From NCBI RefSeq assembly GCF_901933205.1, contig NC_044576.1, forward strand, positions 10,821,024 to 10,885,023: a stretch of DNA of 64,000 nt. The letters run 5' to 3'. The stretch is from Camarhynchus parvulus. Lineage: Eukaryota > Chordata > Aves > Passeriformes > Thraupidae. Positions within the stretch are counted from its first letter, which is position 1. Every line of letters starts with the position of its first letter. A program made the position numbers and the translations under genes. The notes below the pieces were generated by a model, which was not told the origin of the DNA, did not search any database, and saw only the letters and a list, made by a program, of their open reading frames with translations. Shown here piece by piece: positions 41,041 through 52,910 of the stretch.

Positions 41041-41927
41041 GAAAGTAAAATGTCTAGAAAGGACTGCATTATAGTCACTCACTTGAAGAAATTCCATTTA
41101 TTCAAACAGACTCAAAAAAAAAGGGTTATAATCTTTGATGGGAAAAAATTTACATTTTCACCAGTAAAGCAGTTTGAAAAAAAATTAAATTTTAACATTG
41201 CTAAAATTTTGAACATTTACCAGATAAAGGACTTTTCCTAATACTTATTCATGTAAGACCAATCCAATTAAATTTTTAAATAAAATCCAGTTGCTGCAAT
41301 GTGATTGATTTGGACTATGAAGTACTTCAAAAGATGCACAGCAGGATGGCAGAAAACATGCACCATCTTTACTGCAACATTTAGCACAACAAAAACAAGT
41401 CTGCTTTCCCCTCCATATCTATCCGAAGTAATGGTTGTCTCAATCCAAACACCACAAATACCTCTGTCTCCCAGTGAGGTTCATCAGTAGGCACCAGCTT
41501 ATTACCCTATAAATCCAGCAAGCACAGAATGCATCACCAAACTGCAGTACATTGCAAGTCCAGTAATTGAATGTCTACTTAGAGGAGATTTGCTTTGTCC
41601 TAATATATCCTGGTAATGGGGCAGAGAAGAGTCCAATAAAGGCAGGTTAGAACAGAGTGATCTTTGAATTCAGTAATAAGGTCCCTGGTTTTTAGATGCA
41701 CACTCCAGAAGCTGTCTGTAGTTCACTGACAGACAATGTGGCTGGATGGCAAAGACCAGCTGGTACAATGACCAGCTGCAAATCATCTCGCCTGAAAAGA
41801 GGGTTCTTTTCAGTTTGTGAGTAATCACCAACAGACTTTTGCAACCACACAGAGTGGTGGCTACCAACACAGCCAGGTGGGCTCTTCCATTTCACACCCC
41901 TCTGACAAGCTGTCCTGAGCATGAATG

Positions 41928-42040
41928 TTACTTCTTTATTGCAGTTTGATTGCTACGGCGCCGAGCCAATCCAACCAGCACCAGGCTGCTGTTCCTGCTC
42001 TTGAAATACTAACTAATGAGATGCAGACATTTCACTAACT
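41928..42040. other. Candidate small exon or conserved element
   Basis: A pyrimidine-rich stretch ending in tttattgcag (AG at 41,943-41,944) is a strong 3'-splice-like signal on the plus strand. It is followed at once by three CpGs in 15 bases, exceptional for this window. From 41,945 one plus frame gives 19 codons to a TGA at 42,002, and another gives about 30 codons to a TAA. On the minus strand a basic frame of about 25 codons, ending in two lysines, runs from about 42,008 to a stop at 41,928 and contains AATAAAG. No frame resembles a protein I can name, and no donor site or partner exon was found. Confidence 0.2.
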
Positions 42041-42446
42041 TCAGTAACACTGTTAGATATCCTATATTTTATATATCTTGCTTTATTAAATTTGTACAAC
42101 TGAGATAAAAGTAGCTGCAAGGCAATGTCAGCTTCATTTAAGAGGGGGAGCGGTGATAAGGAAAACAGTGTTCCAAGGAAAAACTAGAGAATGCCCAGAG
42201 CAAAGCTAACAGGTGCTAAGAAGGAATGACAAGAAAACCCTAAAGTTTCATAATTGTAGATTATTTTCAAGATGTCTAGTGACACCTGTGTGAGATGTTT
42301 TTCATCATACTCTGATAAAAAATATCTTTTTTAAGGCTGAACATCCCCTTTATCCTGAGGTAAAGGAAACACTTGGAGAGAAGAGAGGGGGAAGGGGGAA
42401 AAAGCAAACCCTGAAGTGTTGCAGCACTGACAAATATTTCACTAAC

Positions 42447-42527
42447 AAAAAAAAAAAATACACACTTAATTTGTTGTCAGTGAAAAGAGCACTATCTTCC
42501 CAAACCTCACTTTTTTTTTTTTTTTTT
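42447..42527. repeat. A12 and T17 runs, potential hairpin
   Basis: Twelve A's (42,447-42,458) and seventeen T's (42,511-42,527) lie 52 bases apart in opposite sense, so a 12-bp A:T stem is possible. Each run is also a simple homopolymer. Confidence 0.85.
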
Positions 42528-42693
42528 AGAGTGAGATATTTGCGAGGCAATAAGAAAAGAGTGCAAACCAGACAGGCATGGAATGACATATGAGCATCTA
42601 GATAAATGGAGTAGGTTGAGAAGAGGAGATTTAGTGGTGGAACTCACTGGCAGAAAAAGACTGCAAGAAAAATAGAAGCAAACCAATCAGGGT

Positions 42694-42720
42694 AAAATAT
42701 TTAAATTATTTAAATTATTT
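42694..42720. repeat. AT-rich tandem duplication
   Basis: The 9-mer aaattattt is repeated in tandem, preceded by a diverged copy (aaatattt). A short slippage repeat. Confidence 0.75.
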
Positions 42721-45700
42721 GCAAAATCAGGCCTCAAGTCATGGATCCCTATTCCTGGGAGCACAGGCAGTACTGGAATGCTGCCTTGTGTAGCGGTTTT
42801 CTTCAAAATGTGCTGTGTAAAAACAGCCCTTTTCACTTCTTCCACCCTTATTTCCAGAGGAGGCAGTGCACACAGCATTTCCCAGTGACACTACTGACCT
42901 GGCAGCATTGTCTTGCAAGTAAATACAAGGTCACCAAATTACTTCCCTGTACAGAGAAGAAGTCAAGAAAGATAAAATATAGATTTGAACAGGCTTAAAA
43001 AATTGTCAAGTAAGGATGAATGCATTAGGCAATAACAGAATATGTTCTCTGCTCCATTAAAGCACACCAATCCGCAGATGATTATTTCAAGCTGAAATAT
43101 TCAAATAGCAGTTGGGAGCCATGGTAGTATCTTGATTTTAGTATCAGCTACTGATTAAATTTCAGGAATATTGCACTATTTAGAAAGACTGCAAGATCTA
43201 ACAATCAAAAAAGACAATGCTTCAATTCTTCTCACCCTAGCAGTCCAAGGGCAACTGATTTTATCATGGGAGGGAGGAATGTGACTATATGCCCTGGGGG
43301 AATGGTCCAAGATAGAACAGAATATTTCTTTCAGAATCACATGAGCTAAAGAGGAACAGAAGATAGGATATTTTAGCTTGAACAGATAACTACAAATTAG
43401 TGAACTGAATTTAATGTAGCTTAAAGTACTGTTAGAGTTCCAAAGATAAAGCCACTATAGACTGATGCAGCCTTGTACATATTCTGTATTTCTGATCTCC
43501 CCAGGATAGAAGTCAGACACAAGCATACATATATGTTGGTTTTTCTTATTCAAACACTGGCTCAATATTGGAGCAGAATGCCAAACTGGATTATAATTTC
43601 TTTCAGTATCAATAGCAGCTTCTGAAAACCAAATTATTGTTCTAAGTTTTAACTCCCCAGCAGAGCTGCCCTTAGTGTGCTCCTTGCTGTTACAATGGTA
43701 TATTCTGCTGGCAGCAAGCTGCCACAGCATTACCAAGCATGTAATTTGAAGGCATTACAGTTCATCAAGCATTGTATTGAAACATTATTAACACCTGAAT
43801 GGGCAAATCATTATCACCAAGGCCTCTCTAGTTCACCCAGCTCAGGGTCTGCTTCTTCAGGGCTGGCCATCATACATTTCATTTTAATGACCATTAGGGT
43901 GAGTAATAACAGTAGACTGAGGGGACAAGCACCCCCGCTGAACTCACAGGGATTCAGGAGGATTCTCCTCTTTCCAAGAGCCTTCTTTCCTCTCACAATG
44001 CTTGTGCCTAAGGACAAGGAAAACATTCCATCTTTCATCAGGCCATAGAGAAAATCCTTCTTTGAGTGCTTATGGTAAACCTTAAAAATGCTGTTCTCCT
44101 GTTAAGAGTAAGGCTTCTGCTGTGTGGACTATTTTAAAACCCTGCACTCTTGAAAATGAGTTTGCTTCTTGTTGCAATATTCCAGATTTAGTGAACTACC
44201 AGGCTTCATCCTTTTATACCATAACTGCTTGTAACTGCTCAGGAGACATAAAGCAGTGAAAATCTTGTACATAAAGTGTTCTATTTGTATCTGATAGGAT
44301 GTTATTTAATTACTAGAAAATAAGAGAATTATGATTAAATTAGAATATTCTTCGGGGTGGGAATATCATATCATAGGGGAGATCATGTTTTACATCACAG
44401 TAAATCAGGATGTATTCTGTCATTTTGAATTAAAATTGATAGTCTTTTTTATTAACTTCAACATCTCTCATACCTCCAAGAGTTATTGCTGGTGTATCAA
44501 TCTAGAAGTTTTATTAAAGGTGAAAGTGTGTGAATATTATAAATCTGTTTTTTATTTCCAAAACATAATTAACTCGTTCCCCTGCTAAAAAATTTATCAG
44601 AGAACTGCATGTAGACAAAAGAGATTATACTGATGAAAAACAGATTCTTCTTTTGTATCATATCAATGCACAAAGCAGTTTTGTTTCAATGCCTTTCAGT
44701 CAGCAACAAACTCCTCCCTAAATTTTTATAAAGTTCCTTCAAAAATTTTTAGTACTTTTGGGGGTGGGGAGAGCGGAAGCCCTTCACAGATGAGACACAA
44801 CTTCTTCCTTGCAAAATTGTGAAAGGAAAGGTAAATCACTATTATTCCATGTCTGACTTCCCTATTCCAATTCTTTTCTGTCCTTCAAGTGATCATAGTC
44901 CTGGTCTACTGATCAGGATGGGGTTTATTGCACAATTATTTGCTTTGGCCTACATCCTTGGGCTCAATGTCTCCATTATCACATTAATGTATGTTGAGAT
45001 TTCATTGCAGAAGAGATAATGCAAAAAACATAAAGCAATCTAGATGGTTAATGACTTCTCCTTAATATGCAGGCTGTGTGTCTCTAGTGACAAACACTGA
45101 TAATTCACTTAGGAGAAATGTGACAAGATGTGGGGTGATTTAAGTCCAATACAACAACACAAATTGTCCTTGCTGTTAATCATCCAGCGTCTTAATGCCT
45201 CACCCATTTTCACACCGGTGTTTCAGTAGCTCAGTGAGGTTGGCTGCAGGCAACCAACATTTGCAGTCATCCCAAATATCCTTCCCACTGCTACAAATCT
45301 GTCTGAACACCCTCAACAAGAGATATGCCTCCTCTTATTTAAATATTTCAGTATTTCTTTGATCTGATGTTTTAGATCATGAGGAACAAAACCATGACAG
45401 ACCAGAATATCACTAAAGCAAACTCCACAACAGGTTTTTCTGCCTAGTATTTCAAGGAAAATGCTCACAGCAAACTAGCTTTCAACACCACTGACCAGCT
45501 TTCGTTCTGAAGTGTTAACTGAACAGACTTCTTAAAATGAACCCAGATTATCACTAATATCAAAAGACCCTCCACAGTATAATTACAACAGCTAGAGGTG
45601 TAAAACCAGCCTGCAACTCTAAATGCAGACCAGACTCCCTCCCTTTTCACAGGAACTTCATTTAGTACAGAAAAAATAACCAGATATATCTATTTTGAAA

Positions 45701-46678
45701 AACCAGTTTGAGTCTCTGCAAGGAGCAAAGAAAGTGCAGCACTTAGTTTTTTAAAACATTCTTTTCTATGACACATGAGATGAAAGCAATCATATTCACC
45801 AAACACCTTTTAAATTCTTGCCCTAGAACCTACAAAGATTCAGTACCATGAAAATTCTTCCACAGCCACAATCCCAGCTAAAATTCTGGTAGTACAAGGG
45901 ATGTTTAGGGGCTGCTGGGCCTTCTGTAGTGAGATGATGAAGCTGCTGCCTTTGTCAGATTGCTCTGGTGAAGGTTTGGCCAATTCCTAGTGACAGCCAT
46001 TGTCTCTTGGCAGGACTTTACTTAGCAATATACACGGGACTTGCCCAAGATGTGCACAGCATCCTGCTGAAAACTGCAAAGCTTACTCCTGCTGGATTGA
46101 GATCTTCCATCCCAAAGCTCAGCAACATAAACAAGATCATGTAGGAACACCTTGCAATTGAATTTTGTTCTTGAATAAATACACATTATTTCATTTCCAG
46201 TACCACAAACCTTATATTTTTATGAGGTAGAACGTTAAAAATGAGTTTAAAAAGTCCTCTGTCCTGTCTGAGCAAAGAGATTGGCATGATATATTGATAG
46301 GATTATTTTCTCCTGAGACTTTTTTAACTCATCTGGTCTACAGCATTGTGCCTTCAAAGTTCTCTACTTCTTTTTAGAACATCATCCATTCTAAAGCATA
46401 TTTGCCCTGAAACCTGATATGTGCCCTCAAGCTAAGGAGTCAGAAAGTATTTCATCTAAAATATTCCTCTCAGTCATTTTTTCCTGCCAAATTGCACAAT
46501 GTCTGGCTTTAGCATGACTCACATAACCAGCACTCTGCAGTCTGGGTTGTGCTGTTGCTGCTAAGACAATTACAGAGCTGCAATGTTTTGGCTGGGACCA
46601 TGCTAAAGTCAGAAAAGGAAACTTCTCTAGTGTTACACACTAGGACACTCTAGCCAATGGCACAAAGATTCCCATACC

Positions 46679-46711
46679 AAAAAAAAAAAAAGTCTTTTTT
46701 TGTTGTTGTTT
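46679..46711. repeat. A13 run and T-rich (GTT)n tract
   Basis: Thirteen A's are followed after three bases by seven T's and three GTT units. The A and T runs could pair, and the tract is low-complexity. Confidence 0.85.
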
Positions 46712-48614
46712 TTCTAACAAAGTAGATGAGAAAGGAAAGCACTTTTGTATTGCAGGATTGTTGTCTTCAGGATGAAGAGATATTGACTGCACAACCCTTA
46801 CATGTCTCTCCCTCAGATTATTTGATTTGGGGCATTTCCTGCTCCAAGCATCACCTCTCAATATTGCAAAACAATTTGCTTTTTCTCAGACTTCACTATA
46901 GGATAGGAAATTGAACAGATCTGGGAGATTATGACATTAAAAATCTAAATAGAAAGATTTGTGTAATGTTAAATACTGATTTAAATGGCATAATTTAAAC
47001 AGCCTAGTCAAAAGGAAGCTAAAAGAGATCAGTCACCAGCTGGATAGCAAAAACTTATTAATCAGCTATTGTTATGAAACTAAAGGTGGATCACAAAAGG
47101 CTTTGGCACCTATGGTTGTTTTCGTTGTTTTTGTGTTCTTCCCCCATCCCATGGTGGGAAAAGAACTTATCTCACTAACATGACATTAATTCCTCTGTTT
47201 CAATTTAGGCTTCACTATGTCTGTCCAAACACTGGTTCTGCAGCACCTTTTGAATGGTTTTCAAATTCCCCACTGATTTAATAGAATTCATCATCAGAAA
47301 CCATAGAAATCCTTCTGATAACACCTGTGCTGAGAAAAATGGGACAAGTTTTGAAGTTACAGGGAAATGGTGGAAGAGGAACCAAAGTGACCATTAGTTT
47401 GGTCTTGTCACGTGTGGCCAATACATTTATGGAGCAATGAGCAGTAACCTGGCTGCATGTGTGTGGGTCTTTGAGCTATGGGGAGAGTAAAAGGGTTTTT
47501 TTTTCCCCAAAACATTCCCTCATGTCACCAGGAAAGAAAATTTAATTCTATATTGAAGGACTAACAATTTCATCTAGTTAGTTTTAAACCCTTCGATTTC
47601 CCTGAACTGCCATCCTGTACATTTGCAAGTAATAAAGAGATGAATAGTTTCTCTATTTGAAGAATTTAGGATGGAGAAGGTCTAATCTTTGTATGTAGAA
47701 ATAAGGGAGAGAGTTTGGACATGTGTCATCTGAGGAACAAAATGTCTTTGAAAATTCTCAAGCTGAGGTACTGCTATCCTCAGATTCCACACATAAAACC
47801 AGGGAGCCACAGCTGGCTTACATAAATATGATCAAGGCAATAACCATTAATAAATAAAATACAATGTACAATCTAGCAATTTGATCTACCAAATGTGAAA
47901 GCTTAGACTTGCAGGTTCTGTTTGAGAAATAGGGATATCTAAGAAATACTCGAGAGCCAAATTGCGAAGTCATTATTCACAAGAAAGGCAACAGATTCTC
48001 CTTTTCCATCCAGTGCCTAATCCAAGAAACTCGCCACACTCTAGGGCATATCCTCAGCTGCAGTAAGTTAAAATAGCTAGGGGGGCACAGACACAGATTT
48101 AACATGATGCTAATTTTCCCCATTGAGAATTTTGAATCCTCAAAACTCATCCCTCTGTACCCACTACTAAGAGGCTTCCCACCAATGCTCTCTGGAGCAT
48201 GCACAGCAGGAAACATGCATCTAACATTTAATTCCTGAAGTTATTTCAGCCCATAGGTGGCTTCTACAGAGGAAGCAGGAGTATTCAGGGTTTCTTGAGT
48301 CTTGAGGTCTTTAAAAGAGTTTTAGTCAACTGAGAAAGCAAAACTGGTCTAAGTTAATGCCAAGAGGACCCTGATGGGACTGATACAGCATAAAGGATCC
48401 CTCCCTGTCTGGGAAAGAACAACATCTGCACCAAGAATGTCTAAACCCATACAAACATGACTTAACTTTTTGAGAGACCAAAGCACTGAGCTCTGCAGAC
48501 AGCAAAGTGAAGCTCCTAAGGGCCACAGAGAAAGCAGAAATTCATGCACGTGCAAGTCTCCTCTGCCTCTGGACCAAATGACACTGCTTCTAAATGAGCA
48601 ACAACTCTTCCTCT

Positions 48615-49020
48615 TTTTAATTGCTGACATTTGTTAGCACGACTACGAGAGTTATATTTGACCACACGGTTTTAAATCGTTACGATTTTTCATTTGAAAA
48701 ATAGCACTGTAATGTTTCCCAAGAGCTGCAAAAAATAGAGCTCAAATTTTAAAGGAAAGTCGACTTCATGGATTTCTTCAGTATTTCCCTCACAAAACAA
48801 TTAAAGCCAAGCAGAAAGCTGCTTGCGTCTTTAAGCAAACTGCTGCGGGGGAGGAAGGGAAGAGGAAATCATGTAAACACTCTTTAAATGTTAATTCCAG
48901 AGTTTAATTGTAGCTCACTGCAAGCCTATTAAACCCTGACTAAGTGCACCTGACAGACTGACAACAGCATAATGCTAATGCATGCCAGTGAAGAGCAGTA
49001 ATTAGCTTCTTTAAAAGGGT
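48615..49020. promoter_or_regulatory. Candidate regulatory block with CpGs and TAAT motifs
   Basis: Eight CpGs lie between 48,640 and 48,847, in a region whose flanks have almost none, which hints at selection against CpG loss. An exact inverted repeat, aaatcgt-t-acgattt, sits at 48,674-48,688. The second half holds several homeodomain-type TAAT cores (near 48,903, 48,970 and 48,999) and the POU-like word aatgctaatgca at 48,971-48,982, which also occurs in the 40.8 kb block. No open frame or splice pair is convincing. The combination resembles developmental enhancers embedded in gene deserts, but conservation could not be tested. Confidence 0.35.
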
Positions 49021-52000
49021 GAGATTTGGGGGAAACTGCTCTCAGAACAAAAGAAAATGGGGGGAGGGAGAAGGAAAGGAACGATAAGTTTTTTCCCTGT
49101 TATACCTTTCTATATTTTATGTAAATCTCTGCAGAACTCAGGCAACTCTCAGAACTGTGCTCTGAAGGCTCATGAAATGGCAAAAAGATTGCCAGACTAC
49201 TGGGCACAAGACAAGGGCTGCTTAGTTTTTATACCATGATTTTTTGCATGGATTGTGTGAACAAACTAAGGTAACAGTGAAAGTGATGTTTAAAAAAGAC
49301 ACAGAAAGAGGGTGACTGGCCAGTCTGATATTCTGCCAACTTCAGAGCATTGGAAACTTATAATCTTCTACAGAGTAGTCTTTCTTTCTTGCTAGCTCTC
49401 CTGCATAAATATCAGCAGACAGAACTCCTTCAGCAGAATGGGAGGGAAGCAGAACTGGTTCATGTCAATTAATTCATGTAAATTAATATCTTATTGCAGG
49501 TCATGTCCTTTCTCTGAGTAGTTACATTACATTTAATTGGACACCCAACTTAAGAGCCAGTAACTGTGCTTTACAGTACAAGCTGATTTGTTTAATTCTA
49601 ACCAGAGATCGGATCCCTTCTCCAAGAAGAGGCTCCAGAGGATTAGAGTACCAAAAATTTTACAGGGTTCAAGTGTAGCTTTTAAAAACTATACAGAAGT
49701 ATCTCTTGTTACCTGTACATTGCATCCAGCCTACTGTAACATTGAAAACATGGGAAATTCTAAGAGTCTGAGCTAATTTTGTTAAATCATACATTTGATT
49801 AAAACTTTTCACTCTATGTTGTTATTTCAAAACTTGAATGGAGAATTTCACATAATATGTATGTTTCTTTCAGACTGGCTATTGCAGCCTCCTTCCTATT
49901 GGGTACACTCTCAGGATGTTTGAAAATAACAAAAAATAATCCTATAAAAATCCACACCACTCCCAAGATTTCAAATGCAAGAAGTATTTTTGGTCCTGAG
50001 ACTGTTTAAGGCTACAACAATTCTTTCTCAAATCAGTACATGAGTATTCTAACAAAGGCATCATCCTATTTCGACAAAAAGCTGTGACAGAAATCTGTGG
50101 CAGTGAAGAAACTCCAAAAAGTCAGCAAGCTGAGACCAACGAGAACATAACTTATCTGCCATTTACAGCAAACATTTCCTTAAGACCCAGGAGCACATTT
50201 ATGAAAAGGAGTTCCAATATCTTAAACCACAGTAGACTGATTTCCCACTGCAGGAACATTTTTGTGCATTTGCTTCCTTATTTAGCTACCTTAGTGGAAT
50301 ATACTTAAACCACATTTGAACTAAAGAAGTTAGACTTCAGGAACATTTCTACTTTTATTAATCTTGCTCTGAATTCTTGCACATATCAAAGCAAACTGCC
50401 AAGGAAACTTCAGTATCTCAAGTCATGGCTCTTCTAGATCACTGTCTTTTCCCTGGCTCTGAGGTTCAGAAGCAGAATGAAAGCAATTAGCTTGCATTTC
50501 CTTGGAAGAGTATTTTGTGCACCTGGTGGGAGACCTGTCTCTTAAATGGCTGCCCCAGGAAAGGGGGCAAGTCCAAGAATTAAAGTGCCTCAGTAGCAAT
50601 AACTGCACAAGCTGTTCCACTGGCTCTGCGCTTGCTCTTTGTTAGGCAGCACCTTGCACAAGAACAGAAGCCAGCAGAACCCTAGGAGATTAAAAATAGT
50701 AAGGAAATAAAGACCTAGATTGTGTTCTACAAGAGGGGATACTGAAAGCTCATGAACAGGGTTTTCTGGGTTTTTTTCAAAATCCCACTCTACCTGTTTC
50801 AATTTTTTCAATTCACTGTAGGATACAAATTCCACATTGGAACACCGGTTTCTTAACTTGAGAATTCTTATACAAGTGGATAATACATTTGTAGTTTTCT
50901 ATGAGATGCTCTGCACACTGAAAGGCACTGAGATTTTGTGGGTCCATATGCCTCTCTCTCTGGTTGGTGGCAAAGCTCATCTGTAAGCAGGAATCAGAGG
51001 ACTTATTCCACCTTCAGTTGTTGTAAGGAAATTTCCTCTAAAAATGATCCTTTTACTGTTGGACTCATTTTGTGTCTTTAATGATGCACTAAAAATTGGA
51101 AGCTTTTGTTCTCACTGCTTCTGTCCCTGAATCTGGACCTCTTCCACCATCTCAGATACCTTGCAGGGGGCTGTGGTAATTCATTTGATCATGCCAGCTT
51201 CCTCACTGTGCCACCATGTGTCCATGGCAGAGCAGCCACTTTGCAGGCCTGGGGTTTCTCTCTCAGCTTTCTCAGTTATCACTTGGGCCACGTGGCAAAC
51301 TGGCAGAAAGGGGAGACATTGGCCTTAGGAGAATCTCAGTGTCAGGTGCTCTTTGGCACTGGTCACCTTCCTAACAAAAGTGTGTGCAGCTGCCCATGGG
51401 GAGCTGAGAGGCTCCCTAGAAACAGGTAGACAAATTTCAAGTGGGATGGCAAGGCTGCCCACTGCTCCTTTCGTCCCTTGGAATAATAATTTGTCTTTTT
51501 CTCCTAGGAATGATTGCCACAATCCTCTCCAGATAGCAGCATGCAGTGCCCCATCCCAAGAGTCAGGAACCAGCTTCTATTTGTCACAGCTAGAGGGGTC
51601 TGATCAGCAGGGGCACCTAATACATCCAAATAGGATCTCTGCAGTAAATTACAGATCACCACAGCAGACACAGCCATCCTGCCAGATTTGTGAACAGAAC
51701 TCCTGATCAAGTCAGCTGACTTTCACCCACCATGTGCTGTGCTCTCACTCAAAGCACCAAGCTGAGAAGTCTCACAATCTCTCATTTTCTATTTTATTTT
51801 CCCATGACACCTGGGAGGACAGCCAGAGAAATCTAGCCAAATTACTAGAACTGTACAGGAATAGCACTGAGGAGTACTGGAGTTTTCCAAAACATGTCTG
51901 AGGACAGCATGTTACAGTTTTCTGAGCATGAAGTACTTAGGAAGTTTTGTCTTTTCCTCTTGAAGACTTCCCCCATTTACTTTTAAATAAGATCACCCCT

Positions 52001-52215
52001 TTAAATAAGCTGTGACTTTCAGGCTTAGTCTTGTAATGAGACAAATCTCTTGCCAGGTTTTCCTACGTACACCACATATTTATTCAACTCTGTACTTTAG
52101 AGACCAAGGAAGAATACCATTAAGAAGAAAAAAAGTACCAATCTGAAAATGAAGGCTATTATCCTTTTTAAGCATGAGATTTGATTTCTGATATCACAAA
52201 GTATGATATCCTCTG
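49021..52215. other. Unique DNA, no gene seen
   Basis: No gene or transposon was recognised. A purine-rich tract lies at about 49.05-49.08 kb. At 51.1-51.7 kb two overlapping plus frames of 107 and 117 codons have mixed composition but no start context, splice structure or family match. Confidence 0.6.
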
Positions 52216-52219
52216 GGGA

Positions 52220-52910
52220 CAACAGACAAGGTGGTTGATGAGAACATAGTAAGCTTGGGGAAAAATGTCTTCTAGAATTTTTTTAATGAGATCTGCCTTT
52301 TAAAAAAATACCTTTATAATGCTCTGGTGCAATTTGCAGACAATAGTAAATCAGAAAGAGTTATGAATATCAGTCAGAGCTGAGAAATGTTAGTGACAGA
52401 GCCAGAGGCACTAGTGGGCAGAAAATGACAGCATGAATTTCAATTTAGAAAAATGCACATAAAAAACACCTAGGGACATAGAAATCAACGTGTGGCTGGC
52501 TATTCACTGAGTGGAAGAAATCTAGAAAATACAACAAAAGAGAAGTGTGAAAGAAACTCCCACGTTGCAGAAATACCAAAAAACTACGCAGAATGAGTGC
52601 AGTTGCACGCTAAAATCCACGAAGACAATGCATTGCAGAAATGATAATTGCCTGACCTTTGGCCCATTTTTGGCATGAACACACTACAAAGAATTAATTC
52701 AGTGCAGGAAATAATGTTAGCTGTAAGACTGACAAATTGCAGTGTGTTAAGAAAAGACCAGCAGAACAGATTAAAACATGGAAGAAATGATTTATGACAG
52801 AAAATTTATATAATTAAATATTTATCAACCTGAAAATGGAGACAGGATGGGAAGACATAACAGTCTGAAAGGGTATTAACAATGAAAAGAGAAGATGAAT
52901 TACACACTCC
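52220..52910 (+). mobile_element. Ancient CR1/L3-type LINE remnant, RT catalytic region
   Basis: At 52,330-52,350 the plus strand reads QFADNSK, which matches the catalytic box of LINE reverse transcriptases (normally FADD), with the second aspartate lost. About 100 bases on, MNFNLEKC (52,433-52,456) matches the conserved MxFNxxKC motif that follows this box in CR1/L3 elements. It lies in a different frame, so at least one frameshift separates them. Downstream DNA to about 52.9 kb keeps looser similarity to the remainder of the element and its A-rich style. Stops and frameshifts are frequent, so this is a dead, old copy. The ends are approximate, and the subfamily (CR1 versus L3) is from memory. 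Confidence 0.7.

Larger units (their letters stand above)
42009..48610. other. Unique AT-rich DNA, no gene seen
   Basis: No gene or clear transposon was found. Contents are homopolymer runs near 42.45, 42.51 and 46.68 kb, a duplicated AAATTATTT unit near 42.70 kb and short G-rich runs near 42.38 and 44.76 kb. Open frames reach about 123 codons on the plus strand (43,677-44,048) without any recognisable domain. Confidence 0.65.

Noticed and set aside
43677..44048. 123-codon frame, plus strand
   Set aside because: No family resemblance, and a 74-codon frame overlaps it on the other strand.
51106..51706. Overlapping plus frames of 107 and 117 codons
   Set aside because: Mixed composition raised interest, but there is no splice structure or known motif, and the two frames conflict with each other.
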